Source of the DNA: Streptomyces caatingaensis
GTDB lineage: Bacteria > Actinomycetota > Actinomycetes > Streptomycetales > Streptomycetaceae
Reading direction: 5' to 3'
NCBI RefSeq assembly: GCF_001187435.1
Contig: NZ_LFXA01000013.1
Coordinates: 124,001-188,000 of the forward strand
Length of the DNA stretch: 64,000 nucleotides
The notes beneath the pieces are model-generated. The model was not told the DNA's origin. It worked only from the letters and a program-made list of their open reading frames with translations, and ran no database searches. Numbering within the stretch: the stretch's first letter is position 1; each line of letters opens with the position of its first letter. The translations under genes were made by a program, and so were the position numbers. Below, in pieces: positions 1 through 16,644 of the stretch.

Positions 1-7835
<7,835 letters not shown>

Positions 7836-7915
7836 GGCGCCTTCCGGGTCGTTCGTGGTGCGGGGAGACCGCCGGGCGCGGTGCGCGCGGCGGGGAGGAA
7901 GCGGGGGTGGTGCGG

Positions 7916-7952
7916 CCCCGGCCCGCCCGGCGGGGGTTCCGGCGGGCCGGGG
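7916..7952 (-). terminator. Strong hairpin between lipoprotein and NRPS genes
   Basis: CCCCGGCCCGCC at 7916-7927 pairs perfectly with GGCGGGCCGGGG at 7941-7952 around a 13-base loop. It lies 24 bases after the lipoprotein stop and 81 bases before the NRPS start. It may end or attenuate the upstream transcript. No T-run follows, as is common in Streptomyces. Confidence 0.55.
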
Positions 7953-7975
7953 CGGCCGTGGGGGCCCAGGGGGTC

Positions 7976-8935
7976 CTAGAGGCCCTTGGCGATCTTCTCG
8001 ATCTGGTCGAGGACGTCGATGGACGTGCCGTAGCGGTCGCTGGTGGCGTAGGTGACGGGCAGGACGTGGTTGTCCTTGGCGGCCTTGAGGAGCTTCCAGG
8101 AGGGCTTCTCCTGGAGCTCCTTGGTCTCCTTGGGGACCTCGCCGGTGGCGAACATCCTCGGGACGAGGATCACGTCCGCGTCGTCCAGGACGTTGATCTT
8201 CTCCTGGGAGTACGTCACCTCGTGCTCCTTGCCCTCGTCGGCGGCCTTGGCGAAGGTGACGCCGACGTCGGCGAGGATGCGGCCGACCCAGGAGGTGCGG
8301 GTGTCGACGAGGAACTCGCCGTTGCCGTAGGAGGAGGCGATGGCCCACTTCTTCGACGTGAGCTTGTCCCCGTAAGTGGCCTTGATCTTCCGGGCCTTGT
8401 TGGTGTACTCCGCCTTCAGCTTCTCGAAGGCGTCCTCCTTGCCGACGGCCTTGGCGATCTTCTCCTGGGCGGCGTAGAGGTCGCCGGGGGTCTTGATGCC
8501 GAAGTAGAGGGTGGGGGCGATGCCCTGGAGCCGCTTGATGTTCCAGTCGAAGGCGCTGGCGCCCTCGACGATGATGAGGTCGGGCCTGAGGGAGGCGACC
8601 TTCTCGATGTTGGTCTCGATGCCCGAGCCGATCGAGGTGATCTTCTTGCCCTTGTCGACCTGCGAGGGCAGCAGCTCCATCGGGTTGTTCTCGTCGATGG
8701 CGCTGGTGCCGACCGGCTCCACGCCGAGGTCCAGCAGGGCGCCGGTGGCGTAGGAGAGGCTGACGATGCGCTTGGCGTGCGCGGGGACGGTGATCTTGCC
8801 GTTGGTCGCCTCGATCACCCGCTCCTTGCCGCCGTCGGCCGCGGGCTTGGCGTCGTCGGACTTTTCGCTGCCGCACGCGGTGACGGTCAGCAGAGCGGCG
8901 GCGGCGAGGACGGCCGCGACGGCGCGGGTGTTCAT
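7976..8935 (-). CDS. Ferric-siderophore ABC transporter substrate-binding lipoprotein
   Basis: A FecB/FhuD-type (periplasmic-binding, class III) protein of 319 residues that should capture the ferric siderophore at the outer face of the membrane and hand it to an ABC permease. The N-terminus is a lipoprotein signal: short basic start, hydrophobic core, and lipobox LTVTAC with the lipidated Cys at residue 21. The mature part has the family features RIVSLSYATGALLDLGVEPVG and LRPDLIIVEG. It sits between the carrier protein gene and the NRPS on the same strand, so it is probably the dedicated uptake receptor of this siderophore. No permease or ATPase genes are in the window. Confidence 0.93.
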   Translation of the reverse strand: MNTRAVAAVLAAAALLTVTACGSEKSDDAKPAADGGKERVIEATNGKITVPAHAKRIVSLSYATGALLDLGVEPVGTSAIDENNPMELLPSQVDKGKKITSIGSGIETNIEKVASLRPDLIIVEGASAFDWNIKRLQGIAPTLYFGIKTPGDLYAAQEKIAKAVGKEDAFEKLKAEYTNKARKIKATYGDKLTSKKWAIASSYGNGEFLVDTRTSWVGRILADVGVTFAKAADEGKEHEVTYSQEKINVLDDADVILVPRMFATGEVPKETKELQEKPSWKLLKAAKDNHVLPVTYATSDRYGTSIDVLDQIEKIAKGL

Positions 8936-8968
8936 GGTTCTCCTAGAGCGGTACGGGTGGGAGGGGCG

Positions 8969-9196
8969 TCAGGCGGTGAGCAGGGCGTGCCAGCCGGTCA
9001 AGGTGGGCTCGGCCTCGGCGAGTTCGGTGAAGTCGGCGGAGAGCCCGCGGGCGCGCCAGCGCTCCACGAGGGTCATCAGCCGGATCGAGTCGAGGCCGAG
9101 GTCGCGCAGGTCCTCGTCGCAGGGGAGGTCGGCGGGGTCCTCGCCGAGGACGTCGGCGACGTCGGCGCGCAGGTCGTCGAGGGTGGCGGTGGCCAT
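8969..9196 (-). CDS. Stand-alone aryl/peptidyl carrier protein
   Basis: A 75-residue carrier protein. The motif DLGLDSIRLMTLVERW contains the serine that receives phosphopantetheine, and it resembles the C-terminal ArCP domain of EntB/DhbB more than a canonical PCP. Because the neighbouring NRPS begins with a starter-type C domain, this protein probably carries an aryl acid such as 2,3-dihydroxybenzoate as the capping group. The isochorismatase half normally fused to it is absent, and no aryl-AMP ligase is in the window, so the aryl-loading genes must lie to the left or elsewhere in the genome. Carrying a different acyl unit remains possible. Confidence 0.85.
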   Translation of the reverse strand: MATATLDDLRADVADVLGEDPADLPCDEDLRDLGLDSIRLMTLVERWRARGLSADFTELAEAEPTLTGWHALLTA

Positions 9197-9231
9197 GGGG
9201 GTTCCTTCGCGGGCGCGGGCGGGCGGGGGGT

Positions 9232-10590
9232 TCAGGCCGTCGCGGCCACGTCGCGGCCGGCGAGGACGTCCCGCTCGGTGCGGCGCAGCAGCAGCGAGTC
9301 GCAGATCTCGCCGGAGCGGACGGCCAGGGTGGACAGGAGCGAGGAGGTGATGCCGTGGGTGTGCTCGGTGCTGCCCTGGACGTAGAGGCCGACGCGGACG
9401 CGGTCGGTGGTCATCACCCGGTGGTCGCGGTCCACGCGCAGCCGGCCGTGCTCGTCGGTGAGGCACTCGGCGGCGAGGTCGCCGAGGAGTTCGCGGGGGT
9501 CGGCGGAGCGGTAGCCGGTGGCGAGGACGACGGCGTCGCAGTCGAGGGTGAAGGTTTCTCCGGAGGTCAGGGAGCGGACGACGGCGCGGGCGCCGCCCGG
9601 GATGTCCTCGACGGCGCTCAGCCGGGTGGTGTTGAGGATGCGCAGCCGCTCGCGGCCGCGGACCTTCTCCTGGTAGGTGGTGCGGTAGAGCTGTTCGATC
9701 AGCTCGCCGTCCACCACGGAGTAGTTGGTGTTGGCGTGGTAGGCGAGCAGTTCCCGCTTGACGTCGTCGGGGGCGTCGAAGTAGTGGTCGACCGCGGCGG
9801 GGTCGAAGATGCGGTTGGCGAAGGGGCTGTCGTCGGCGGGGCTGTAGCCGTAGCGGGAGAAGACGGCGCAGACCTCGGCGTCGGGGAAGGTGCGGTGCAG
9901 GTACTCGGCGCACTCGGCGGCGGACTGGCCCGCGCCCACCACGACGAACCGCCGGTGCGGCCGGACGGTCAGGCCGCCGGCGCGGAAGAGCAGGTCGCGG
10001 TTGTGCCAGACGCGCTCGCCGAGGCGGACGCCGTCCGGGACGCTGGGCGTGAGGCCCGTGCCCAGGGAGAGGTTGCGGGCGCGGCGCACGGTCTCGCCGC
10101 CCGGGCCGTCCGCCGGCCGGGAGACGACCTCGACGCTCTCGACCGGGCCGTCGCCGGCCTCCGGGCGGACGGTGACGGCGGTGCGGCCGTAGTCGACGAC
10201 GGAGGCGAACTCGGCGGCGCACCACTCGAAGTAGTCGTGGAACTCGACGCGCGTCGGGAAGAACGTCTTCTGGTTGATGAAGTCGGCGAGCCGGCCGCGG
10301 TCCTGGAGGTAGCGTAGGAACGAGAAGCGGCTGCTCGGGTCCCGCATGGTGACCAGGTCCTTGAGGAACGACACCTGCATGGTGGCGCCTTCGAGGAGCA
10401 TGCCCCGGTGCCAGCCGAAGGTCTCCTGGCGCTCCAGGAAGCGGGCCTGGATCGCGCTGCCGGGATTGCGGCGGTTGTGGTCCTCGATCGCGATGGCGAG
10501 GGCGAGGTTGGCGGGGCCGAAGCCTATGCCGACCAGATCCTCGATGGGTCCACCCGCCGTGTTCGCGGTCTCCCCGCGCCGTGCCGCCAT
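9232..10590 (-). CDS. L-ornithine N5-monooxygenase (siderophore hydroxamate)
   Basis: A flavin-dependent N-hydroxylating monooxygenase of the SidA/PvdA/IucD family, 452 residues. It should turn the side-chain amine of ornithine (less likely lysine) into the hydroxylamine used for a hydroxamate ligand. Visible motifs: FAD site GIGFGPANLALA near residue 22, NADPH site VVVGAGQSAAE in the middle, and the C-terminal ATGYR. It is the first gene after the iron box at 10705-10723 and is followed by the carrier protein, lipoprotein and NRPS genes, so it probably leads an iron-repressed operon. The start is the ATG at 10590. A longer overlapping reading frame on the same strand is a shadow. Confidence 0.93.
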   Translation of the reverse strand: MAARRGETANTAGGPIEDLVGIGFGPANLALAIAIEDHNRRNPGSAIQARFLERQETFGWHRGMLLEGATMQVSFLKDLVTMRDPSSRFSFLRYLQDRGRLADFINQKTFFPTRVEFHDYFEWCAAEFASVVDYGRTAVTVRPEAGDGPVESVEVVSRPADGPGGETVRRARNLSLGTGLTPSVPDGVRLGERVWHNRDLLFRAGGLTVRPHRRFVVVGAGQSAAECAEYLHRTFPDAEVCAVFSRYGYSPADDSPFANRIFDPAAVDHYFDAPDDVKRELLAYHANTNYSVVDGELIEQLYRTTYQEKVRGRERLRILNTTRLSAVEDIPGGARAVVRSLTSGETFTLDCDAVVLATGYRSADPRELLGDLAAECLTDEHGRLRVDRDHRVMTTDRVRVGLYVQGSTEHTHGITSSLLSTLAVRSGEICDSLLLRRTERDVLAGRDVAATA

Positions 10591-10939
10591 GCTCGTCCTC
10601 TCGTTGTGCCGCTCGGTCCCGAGGGGCCCTTCCCTCTCTTGGCCGGGCCATGGGAACCTGTTGGCCGGGCCTTGGGCCGGTGAGGCGACCCAGGACCACG
10701 ATGCTTAGGTATGCCTAACCTAACTATCTCGCCAGGTCAGTGGCAAGTCCGGGGAGTCGGTTTCCGCCCCACGGGACGCTTCTGACGCCACGACGGCATG
10801 CCGCGCCGGATACGCCGAGGGCCGGGCGGTGCACTGGTGCGCACACGGCCCGGCCCTGTTCACCGGCTCGGCCCGGATGTTTCCGGGGTGGTGCTGCGGG
10901 ACGGGCGGGGGACGCCCTGCTCCATCCCCCGGCCGCCGC
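10591..10939. other. Intergenic region, argD end to monooxygenase promoter
   Basis: About 350 bases without a gene, holding the iron box at 10705-10723 and the upstream leader of the monooxygenase. The stretch 10724-10939 follows the argD stop. I see no open frame with coding-like base usage in it and no clear argR remnant. Confidence 0.6.
10705..10723. promoter_or_regulatory. Iron box (DmdR1/IdeR type) of siderophore operon
   Basis: TTAGGTATGCCTAACCTAA is a 19-base near-palindrome that closely matches the actinobacterial iron-box consensus TTAGGTTAGGCTAACCTAA. It lies 115 bases upstream of the monooxygenase start. Fe2+-loaded DmdR1/IdeR normally represses from such sites, so the operon should be switched on under iron starvation. 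Confidence 0.88.
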
Positions 10940-12124
10940 TCAGACGTCCAGGACGCCCGGCAACGCCCGCACGAGCGCGTCCACTTGCTCCTCCGTGACG
11001 ACGAGCGGGGGCGCCAGGCGGATCACGTCCGGGGCCGCCGCGTTCACCAGGAACCCGGCCTCCAGCGCCGCCCGCTGCGCCTCCCGCGCCACGGGCCGGG
11101 CCAGCACGAGCCCGACCAGCAGCCCGGCGCCGCGCACCTCGCGCAGCAACGGGTGCCCGCACGCGGCGGCCCCGGCCCGCAGCCGCTCCCCCACGCGCCC
11201 GACGTGGGCGAGCAGCCCCTCCCTCTCGATCGTGTCGAGGACGGCGAGGGCGGCGGCGCAGGAGACGGGGTTGCCGCCGAAGGTCGAGCCGTGCTGACCC
11301 GGCGTCAGCAGCCCGGCCGCCGCACCGAAGGCGACCGTCGCCCCGATCGGCAGACCGCCGCCCAGCCCCTTCGCCAGCGTCATCACATCCGGCTCCACGC
11401 CCGCGGCCTGGTGGGCGAACCAGTGCCCGGTACGCCCGATGCCGGTCTGGACCTCGTCCAGCACGAGGAGCGCCCCGGCCTCGGCGGTGATCGCGCGGGC
11501 GGCGCGGAGGTAGCCGGGCGGCGCCGGCACCACGCCGTTCTCCCCCTGGACGGGCTCCAGGACGACGGCCGCCGTCCGCCCGGTCACCGCGGCCCGCAGC
11601 GCGTCCACGTCCCCGTACGGGACGTGCGTCACCTCGCCGGGCAGCGGCAGGAACGGTTCCTGCTTCGCGGGCTGCCCGGTCAGCGCGAGGGCCCCCATCG
11701 TGCGCCCGTGGAAACCGCCCTGCGCCGCGACGATGTGCGGCCGCCCGGTACGACGAGCGATCTTGAAGGCCGCCTCCACGGCCTCCGCACCGGAATTGGA
11801 CAGGAACACCCTGCCCTCCCGGCCCGCCAGCCCCAACAGCCGCTCGGCGAGCGCCACCGGCGGCTCCGCCATATACAGGTTGGAGACGTGACCGAGGCGC
11901 GCGACCTGTTCGCTCACGGCCGCGACCACGGCGGGATGGGCGTGCCCGAGGGAGTTGACCGCGATCCCGGCGAGGAAGTCGGTGTACTCCCGCCCGTCCG
12001 CGTCCCGCACGGTCGCCCCCGAACCGCTCACCAGCGCGAGCGGCGGGGTGCCGTAGGTGTCCATGACGGCGCCGCGCCAACGGGCGCTCATCCGCCGCGT
12101 GTTGTCCCGCGTGCGCGTGCTCAT
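10940..12124 (-). CDS. argD: Acetylornithine aminotransferase
   Basis: A PLP-dependent class III aminotransferase of 394 residues that converts N-acetylglutamate semialdehyde to N-acetylornithine, with glutamate as amino donor. Motifs: FLSNSGAEAVEAAFKIARR, LDEVQTGIGRTG, and the PLP lysine in TLAKGLGGGLPIGA. Its ATG overlaps the argB stop as ATGA, so translation is coupled. It is the last gene of argC-J-B-D. Primary Streptomyces arginine operons usually continue with argR; here the next gene is the siderophore monooxygenase, which points to a dedicated ornithine supply. Confidence 0.93.
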   Translation of the reverse strand: MSTRTRDNTRRMSARWRGAVMDTYGTPPLALVSGSGATVRDADGREYTDFLAGIAVNSLGHAHPAVVAAVSEQVARLGHVSNLYMAEPPVALAERLLGLAGREGRVFLSNSGAEAVEAAFKIARRTGRPHIVAAQGGFHGRTMGALALTGQPAKQEPFLPLPGEVTHVPYGDVDALRAAVTGRTAAVVLEPVQGENGVVPAPPGYLRAARAITAEAGALLVLDEVQTGIGRTGHWFAHQAAGVEPDVMTLAKGLGGGLPIGATVAFGAAAGLLTPGQHGSTFGGNPVSCAAALAVLDTIEREGLLAHVGRVGERLRAGAAACGHPLLREVRGAGLLVGLVLARPVAREAQRAALEAGFLVNAAAPDVIRLAPPLVVTEEQVDALVRALPGVLDV

Positions 12125-13134
12125 GCGGTCACCTCGGCGGGGGCCGGCGCCGCGGCGGTGGGGGTGACGGCGGGCACGGCCACGGCGGACGTGCCGGGGC
12201 CGGACGCGGCCGGTGAACCCACGACGGGTGCGCCGGCGGCCGGAACGGCTCCGGGCGGCAGCGGATCGGGCACGACCGCCGTCCCCACCGTCTCGTCCGT
12301 GAACACCTCCAGCAGCAGCGAATGCGGAACGCGGCCGTCCAGGACATGGGCCATGCCCACTCCGCCCCTGACCGCCCGGAGGCAGCCCTCCATCTTCGGC
12401 ACCATGCCGCTCGCCAACCCCGGAAGCATTGCTTCCAGTTCGCTCACGGTCAGCCGCCGGATGACCTCGTCGCTGTGCGGCCAGTCCGCGTACAGCCCCT
12501 CGACGTCCGTGAGGACGACCAGCTTCTCCGCCCCCAGCGCCCCCGCGAGGGCCGCCGCGGCGAGGTCGGCGTTGATGTTGTAGATCTCTCCGTCGGCGCC
12601 GCGCGCGACGGGCGAGACCACGGGGATGCGGCCGCAGGCGAGGAGGGCCTCGACGGTGGAGGTGTCGACGGAGACGATCTCCCCGACCATCCCGATGTCC
12701 ACGCGCTCGCCGTCGATGTGCGCGTAGCGCTTCGTCGCGGTCATCGTGTGGGCGTCCTCGCCCGTCAGCCCGACGGCGAACGGCCCGTGCCGGTTGATGA
12801 GCCCGACCAGCTCGCGCTGCACCTGTCCGGCGAGGACCATGCGGACGACGTCCATCGCCTCGGGCGTGGTGACCCGCAGCCCGGCCTTGAACTCGGAGGC
12901 GATGCCGTGGCGGTCGAGCTCCGCGCTGATCTGCGGGCCGCCGCCGTGGACGACGACCGGGCGCAGCCCCGCGTACCGCAAGGACACCATGTCCTCGGCG
13001 AAGGCGGCCTTCAGGTCCTCGTCCACCATGGCGTTGCCGCCGAACTTGATGACGACCGTCTTGCCGTGGAAGCGCCGCAGCCAGGGCAGTGCCTCGATGA
13101 CGGTGCGGGCCTTGGGAGTGAGTGTGGAGTTCAT
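12121..13134 (-). CDS. argB: Acetylglutamate kinase
   Basis: Phosphorylates N-acetylglutamate in the ornithine branch. The amino-acid kinase fold is clear: VVIKFGGNAM near the N-terminus, VHGGGPQIS, and LTDVEGLY. The protein is 337 residues. The kinase core ends near VGTAVVPDP, and the last 45 or so residues are an unusual Ala/Pro/Val-rich tail with no recognisable fold, which most ArgB proteins lack. Both ends overlap their neighbours by ATGA (argJ stop with argB start, argB stop with argD start). Confidence 0.93.
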   Translation of the reverse strand: MNSTLTPKARTVIEALPWLRRFHGKTVVIKFGGNAMVDEDLKAAFAEDMVSLRYAGLRPVVVHGGGPQISAELDRHGIASEFKAGLRVTTPEAMDVVRMVLAGQVQRELVGLINRHGPFAVGLTGEDAHTMTATKRYAHIDGERVDIGMVGEIVSVDTSTVEALLACGRIPVVSPVARGADGEIYNINADLAAAALAGALGAEKLVVLTDVEGLYADWPHSDEVIRRLTVSELEAMLPGLASGMVPKMEGCLRAVRGGVGMAHVLDGRVPHSLLLEVFTDETVGTAVVPDPLPPGAVPAAGAPVVGSPAASGPGTSAVAVPAVTPTAAAPAPAEVTA

Positions 13135-14282
13135 GAGGAGTAGGCGCTGTTCTCGTGGACGTAGTCGGCGGTGAGGTCGTTGGCCCAGATGACGGCGGAG
13201 GCGTCGCCCTCGGCCAGATCGGCGGTGATACGGACGAGGCGGTCCCGCATGTCGACGAGGTCGCGGTCGTCGCCGACGGAGCCGTTGCGGCAGACCCACA
13301 CGTCGTTGATCGCGACGTTGAGACGGTCCGGGTCGAACGCGGCGGACGTCGTACCGATCGCGGACAACACCCGCCCCCAGTTCGGATCCTCGCCATGGAT
13401 CGCGCACTTGAGAAGATTGTTGCGGGCGATGGAACGGCCGACCTCGACCGCGTCGTCCTCACTCGCCGCGTTGACCACCTCGATACGGATGTCCTTGCTC
13501 GCCCCCTCCGCATCCCCGATCAACTGCCGGGCCAGGTCGTCACACACCACCCGCACCGCCTCGGCGAACCCGGCCTCGTCCGGCACGACCCCCGACGCAC
13601 CCGAAGCCAGCAACAACACCGTGTCATTGGTCGACATACACCCGTCGGAATCGACCCGGTCGAACGTCGTACGCGTCGCCGCCCGCAACGCCCCCTCCAG
13701 CCCCGCCGCATCCACATCGGCATCGGTGGTCAGCACCACCAGCATCGTGGCCAGCCCCGGCGCGAGCATCCCCGCACCCTTGGCCATCCCCCCGACCGTC
13801 CACCCCTCACCCTTCGCCACGGCCGTCTTGTGCACGGTGTCCGTGGTCTTGATGGCGATGGCCGCCTTCTCCCCACTGTGCGGGGACAGTTCCGCAGCCG
13901 CCTTCTCAATCCCCGCCAGCACCCGGTCCATCGGCAGGCGGACCCCGATCAGACCGGTGGACGCGACGGCGACCTCCCCCGCACTCACCCCCAGGACCCC
14001 GGCGGCCTTCTCCGCGGTGGCATGCGTGTCCTGGAACCCCTCCGGCCCGGTACAGGCATTCGCGCCACCGGAGTTGAGCACCACCGCGGCCACCCGCCCG
14101 CCCCTGAGCACCTGCCGCGACCACAGGACGGGAGCGGCCTTGACACGATTGGCCGTGAAGACCCCGGCCGCCGCCAGGCGCGGCCCCTGGTTGACGACCA
14201 GGGCCAGGTCCGGGGCCCCGCTGTCCTTGATCCCCGCGGCGATGCCCGCCGCCGTGAAACCCTGTGCTGCCGTCACACTCAT
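13131..14282 (-). CDS. argJ: Bifunctional ornithine acetyltransferase/N-acetylglutamate synthase
   Basis: Moves the acetyl group from N-acetylornithine to glutamate, releasing ornithine and closing the acetyl cycle; many homologues also make N-acetylglutamate from acetyl-CoA. The protein is 383 residues. It shows the self-cleavage region KGAGMLAPGLATML, whose Thr becomes the N-terminal nucleophile of the beta chain, and the NLLKCAIHGEDPNWGR motif near the C-terminus. The ATG at 14282 overlaps the argC stop. A longer frame reading into argC is out of frame with argC and is not used. Confidence 0.93.
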   Translation of the reverse strand: MSVTAAQGFTAAGIAAGIKDSGAPDLALVVNQGPRLAAAGVFTANRVKAAPVLWSRQVLRGGRVAAVVLNSGGANACTGPEGFQDTHATAEKAAGVLGVSAGEVAVASTGLIGVRLPMDRVLAGIEKAAAELSPHSGEKAAIAIKTTDTVHKTAVAKGEGWTVGGMAKGAGMLAPGLATMLVVLTTDADVDAAGLEGALRAATRTTFDRVDSDGCMSTNDTVLLLASGASGVVPDEAGFAEAVRVVCDDLARQLIGDAEGASKDIRIEVVNAASEDDAVEVGRSIARNNLLKCAIHGEDPNWGRVLSAIGTTSAAFDPDRLNVAINDVWVCRNGSVGDDRDLVDMRDRLVRITADLAEGDASAVIWANDLTADYVHENSAYSS

Positions 14283-15304
14283 GGCGCCACTCCCGTGGTG
14301 GAAAGTCCCAGCCCCTCGGGCAACCCGAGGGCGATGTTCATGCTCTGCACCGCGCCACCCGCGGTGCCCTTGGTCAGGTTGTCGATCGCGCTCACCACCA
14401 CGACCCGCCCCGCGGCCTCGTCGTACGCGGCCTGCACCTGCACCGCGTTCGACCCCACCACCGCCCCCGTCGACGGCCACCGCCCCTCCGGCAGCACCCG
14501 CACGAACTCCTCACCGCCATACACCTTCTCCAACGCACCGCGCACGGCCTGCGCGGTGACCCCGGACTTCGCCCTGGCACTGCACGTGGCGAGAATCCCC
14601 CGCGGCATCGGAGCGAGGACGGGCGTGAAGGAGACACTCACCCGCTCCCCGGCCACGGCCGACAAGTTCTGCACGATCTCCGGGACATGCCGGTGCACGC
14701 CCCCCACACCGTACGGAGTCATCGACCCCATCACCTCACTGCCCAGCAGATGCGGCTTGAGCGCCCTGCCCGCCCCCGACGTCCCCGACGCCGCGACGAC
14801 CACCGCCTCCGGCTCCACCAGCCCCGCCGCGTACAACGGCCACAACGCCAGCGACACCGCCGTCGGATAACACCCCGGGACCGCGATCCGCCGCGCCCCC
14901 CTCAACGCCTCACGCCCACCCGGCAGTTCCGGCAGACCGTACGGCCACGTCCCCGCATGCGCGGACCCGTAGAACCGCTCCCACTCCCCCGCGTCCACCA
15001 ACCGGAAATCCGCCCCACAGTCCACGACCAGCACATCCGGACCCAGCTCGGCCGCGAGCGCCGCCGAAGCACCGTGCGGCAACGCCAGGAAGACGACGTC
15101 ATGCCCGGCCAGCACCTCCGGGGTCGTCTTCTCGAAGACGCGTCCGGCGAGCGGGGCGAGGTGGGGCTGCACCTCCCCCACCGTCCGGCCGGCGTTGGAG
15201 TCGGCGGTGAGCGCGCCGATCTCGGCGTGGGGGTGCCCCAGCAACAGCCGTAGCACCTCACCGCCCGCGTATCCGCTCGCGCCCGCCACAGCTATGCGCA
15301 CCAT
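14279..15304 (-). CDS. argC: N-acetyl-gamma-glutamyl-phosphate reductase
   Basis: NADPH-dependent reduction of N-acetylglutamyl phosphate to the semialdehyde, 341 residues. Motifs: the dinucleotide site VAGASGYAGGEVLRLL at the N-terminus, the catalytic Cys in IAVPGCYPTAV, and GTSGAGRALKPHL. It is the first gene of the four-gene ornithine operon. The region upstream contains an iron box at 15432-15450, and I do not see a recognisable arginine (ARG) box. Confidence 0.94.
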   Translation of the reverse strand: MVRIAVAGASGYAGGEVLRLLLGHPHAEIGALTADSNAGRTVGEVQPHLAPLAGRVFEKTTPEVLAGHDVVFLALPHGASAALAAELGPDVLVVDCGADFRLVDAGEWERFYGSAHAGTWPYGLPELPGGREALRGARRIAVPGCYPTAVSLALWPLYAAGLVEPEAVVVAASGTSGAGRALKPHLLGSEVMGSMTPYGVGGVHRHVPEIVQNLSAVAGERVSVSFTPVLAPMPRGILATCSARAKSGVTAQAVRGALEKVYGGEEFVRVLPEGRWPSTGAVVGSNAVQVQAAYDEAAGRVVVVSAIDNLTKGTAGGAVQSMNIALGLPEGLGLSTTGVAP

Positions 15305-15678
15305 GTCCCGTCCTCGGTTCGTTCCTTGCCTGGCGCCGGCCCGGTCATGGCGGCCGGGACCTCCGGCAGGTCCGTCGTCCTCGAACGGGTGCGGGCGGTT
15401 CCGCCGGGCGTTCCCACCACCCGGACCAGGCTTAGCTTAGGCTAACCTTACCGATCGGGTACACCCCGGCCCCTCCCGCCCCACCCGCCGGACGAGCCCC
15501 CGCCGCCCTGGACTCGGATTCACCCTCCAGGGCGAGCCCATGCGGGACGCTCCGCAGGACAGGGCCAGGAGGCGTCAATTCCGCTCTCCCGCTGCCCCAA
15601 CTCGCACCCGCCGTACGCCTGGTAGCCCCCGACCGGCTTCTGGTAGACAGCTCCCCGTCGCCCGACCGAGAGGGAAGC
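15305..15678. other. Intergenic region upstream of argC
   Basis: A 374-base gap between the divergent argC gene and the small unknown gene at 15679. It holds the iron box at 15432-15450. Nothing else recognisable was seen. Confidence 0.6.
15432..15450. promoter_or_regulatory. Iron box (DmdR1/IdeR type) upstream of argC
   Basis: TTAGCTTAGGCTAACCTTA differs from the palindromic consensus TTAGGTTAGGCTAACCTAA at two positions. It is 128 bases upstream of the argC start and 229 bases upstream of the divergent small gene, so argCJBD is the likelier target. An iron box rather than an ARG box in front of argC is unusual. Confidence 0.85.
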
Positions 15679-15981
15679 ATGGACGAGGAAGAGGACCGCC
15701 GCCTGCGCGCGATCGCCCCCGAGATCAGCCGGCGGACGGTCGGTCTGCTGCGGACGGTGGTCGGCCTGGAGCCCGCCGAGCGGGTGCCGGAGGAGGCCAT
15801 GTACGTCGCCGACGACATCCTGGCCAAGCACGGCACGGACGGACTGCGGTCACTCGTGATGAGCCTCGCCGGCTGGGCCGCCGTCGGCATGGAGAACGTC
15901 GCCCAGCTCACGGGCAAGACGTACGAGGCGCTCGTCGACGAGATCGAACTGACCTGCCTGGAGGCCAACCCCGACGGCTGA
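15679..15981 (+). CDS. Small acidic protein of unknown function
   Basis: A 100-residue soluble, mostly helical, acidic protein starting MDEEEDRRLRAIAP. A purine-rich ribosome site (AGAGGGA) precedes the ATG. I do not recognise a family. It has no signal peptide, membrane segment or cysteine motif. Third-position GC is typical of real genes here. It stands alone between the divergent argC and convergent CGNR genes. Confidence 0.65.
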   Translation: MDEEEDRRLRAIAPEISRRTVGLLRTVVGLEPAERVPEEAMYVADDILAKHGTDGLRSLVMSLAGWAAVGMENVAQLTGKTYEALVDEIELTCLEANPDG

Positions 15982-16028
15982 CGCCTCCCGCCCCTCCGGC
16001 CCGGCGCGCGCCCGCCGCCCTGACGAGG

Positions 16029-16595
16029 TCAATCGGCCGCTGCGGTCTCCTGCCGCGCCGCGAACCGCCGCGCCTTCGCGCGATTCCCGCAGACACGCAT
16101 GGAACACCAGCGCCGGCTGCGGTTCTTGGACACGTCCCAGAAGACCCAGGCGCACGCGTGCTCCGCACAGCGTTTCAGGCGGGTCGACTCCCCCGTGACG
16201 AGCAGCTCGCTCCACACGGCGGCCAGGGTCGCCAGGGCCCGCCGCGCCGCCGGGAGGCGCGGGTCCGGGCCGAGGACGACAGGACCCTCCGGCCCGGAGC
16301 GACGCAGGGCGGCTCTCAACGGGAGCGATTCCAGGGCGCTTTCGGCCTCGGCGACGACGGCGGCGTCGGGGGCACCGCCGGCATGGGCGCCCAACTCCTC
16401 GCGGATTCCCGCCCGCAGGGCCAGGCCGAGCCGGTGGTCGGCGTCGGAGACGCCCTCGCCAGCGGGCAGCAGGCCCTGATCCGTGAGCCAGGCGGACAGA
16501 CGCTCGGCGCTGTCGATCCCGTCCGTACCCAGTTCCACGTCCACCGTGTTGACGAACGACTCGACGAGACGGGCGGCCGGCGGTGCGTCACGCAT
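16029..16595 (-). CDS. CGNR zinc-finger, ABATE-domain regulator
   Basis: A 188-residue protein with an N-terminal ABATE-type domain (residues about 15-130) and a C-terminal CGNR zinc finger (residues about 140-180): cysteines in RLKRCAEHACAWVF and RRWCSMRVCGNRAKARR. Such proteins are thought to be DNA-binding transcriptional regulators. It is divergent from an MFS exporter, and the 141-base gap contains repeated TAACCGGT elements, so local regulation of that exporter is likely. Confidence 0.85.
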   Translation of the reverse strand: MRDAPPAARLVESFVNTVDVELGTDGIDSAERLSAWLTDQGLLPAGEGVSDADHRLGLALRAGIREELGAHAGGAPDAAVVAEAESALESLPLRAALRRSGPEGPVVLGPDPRLPAARRALATLAAVWSELLVTGESTRLKRCAEHACAWVFWDVSKNRSRRWCSMRVCGNRAKARRFAARQETAAAD

Positions 16596-16644
16596 CTCGT
16601 ATCCCCTCCCCCTTCGCCTTCTCTCTCTCCTCTCCCTCCGAAGT

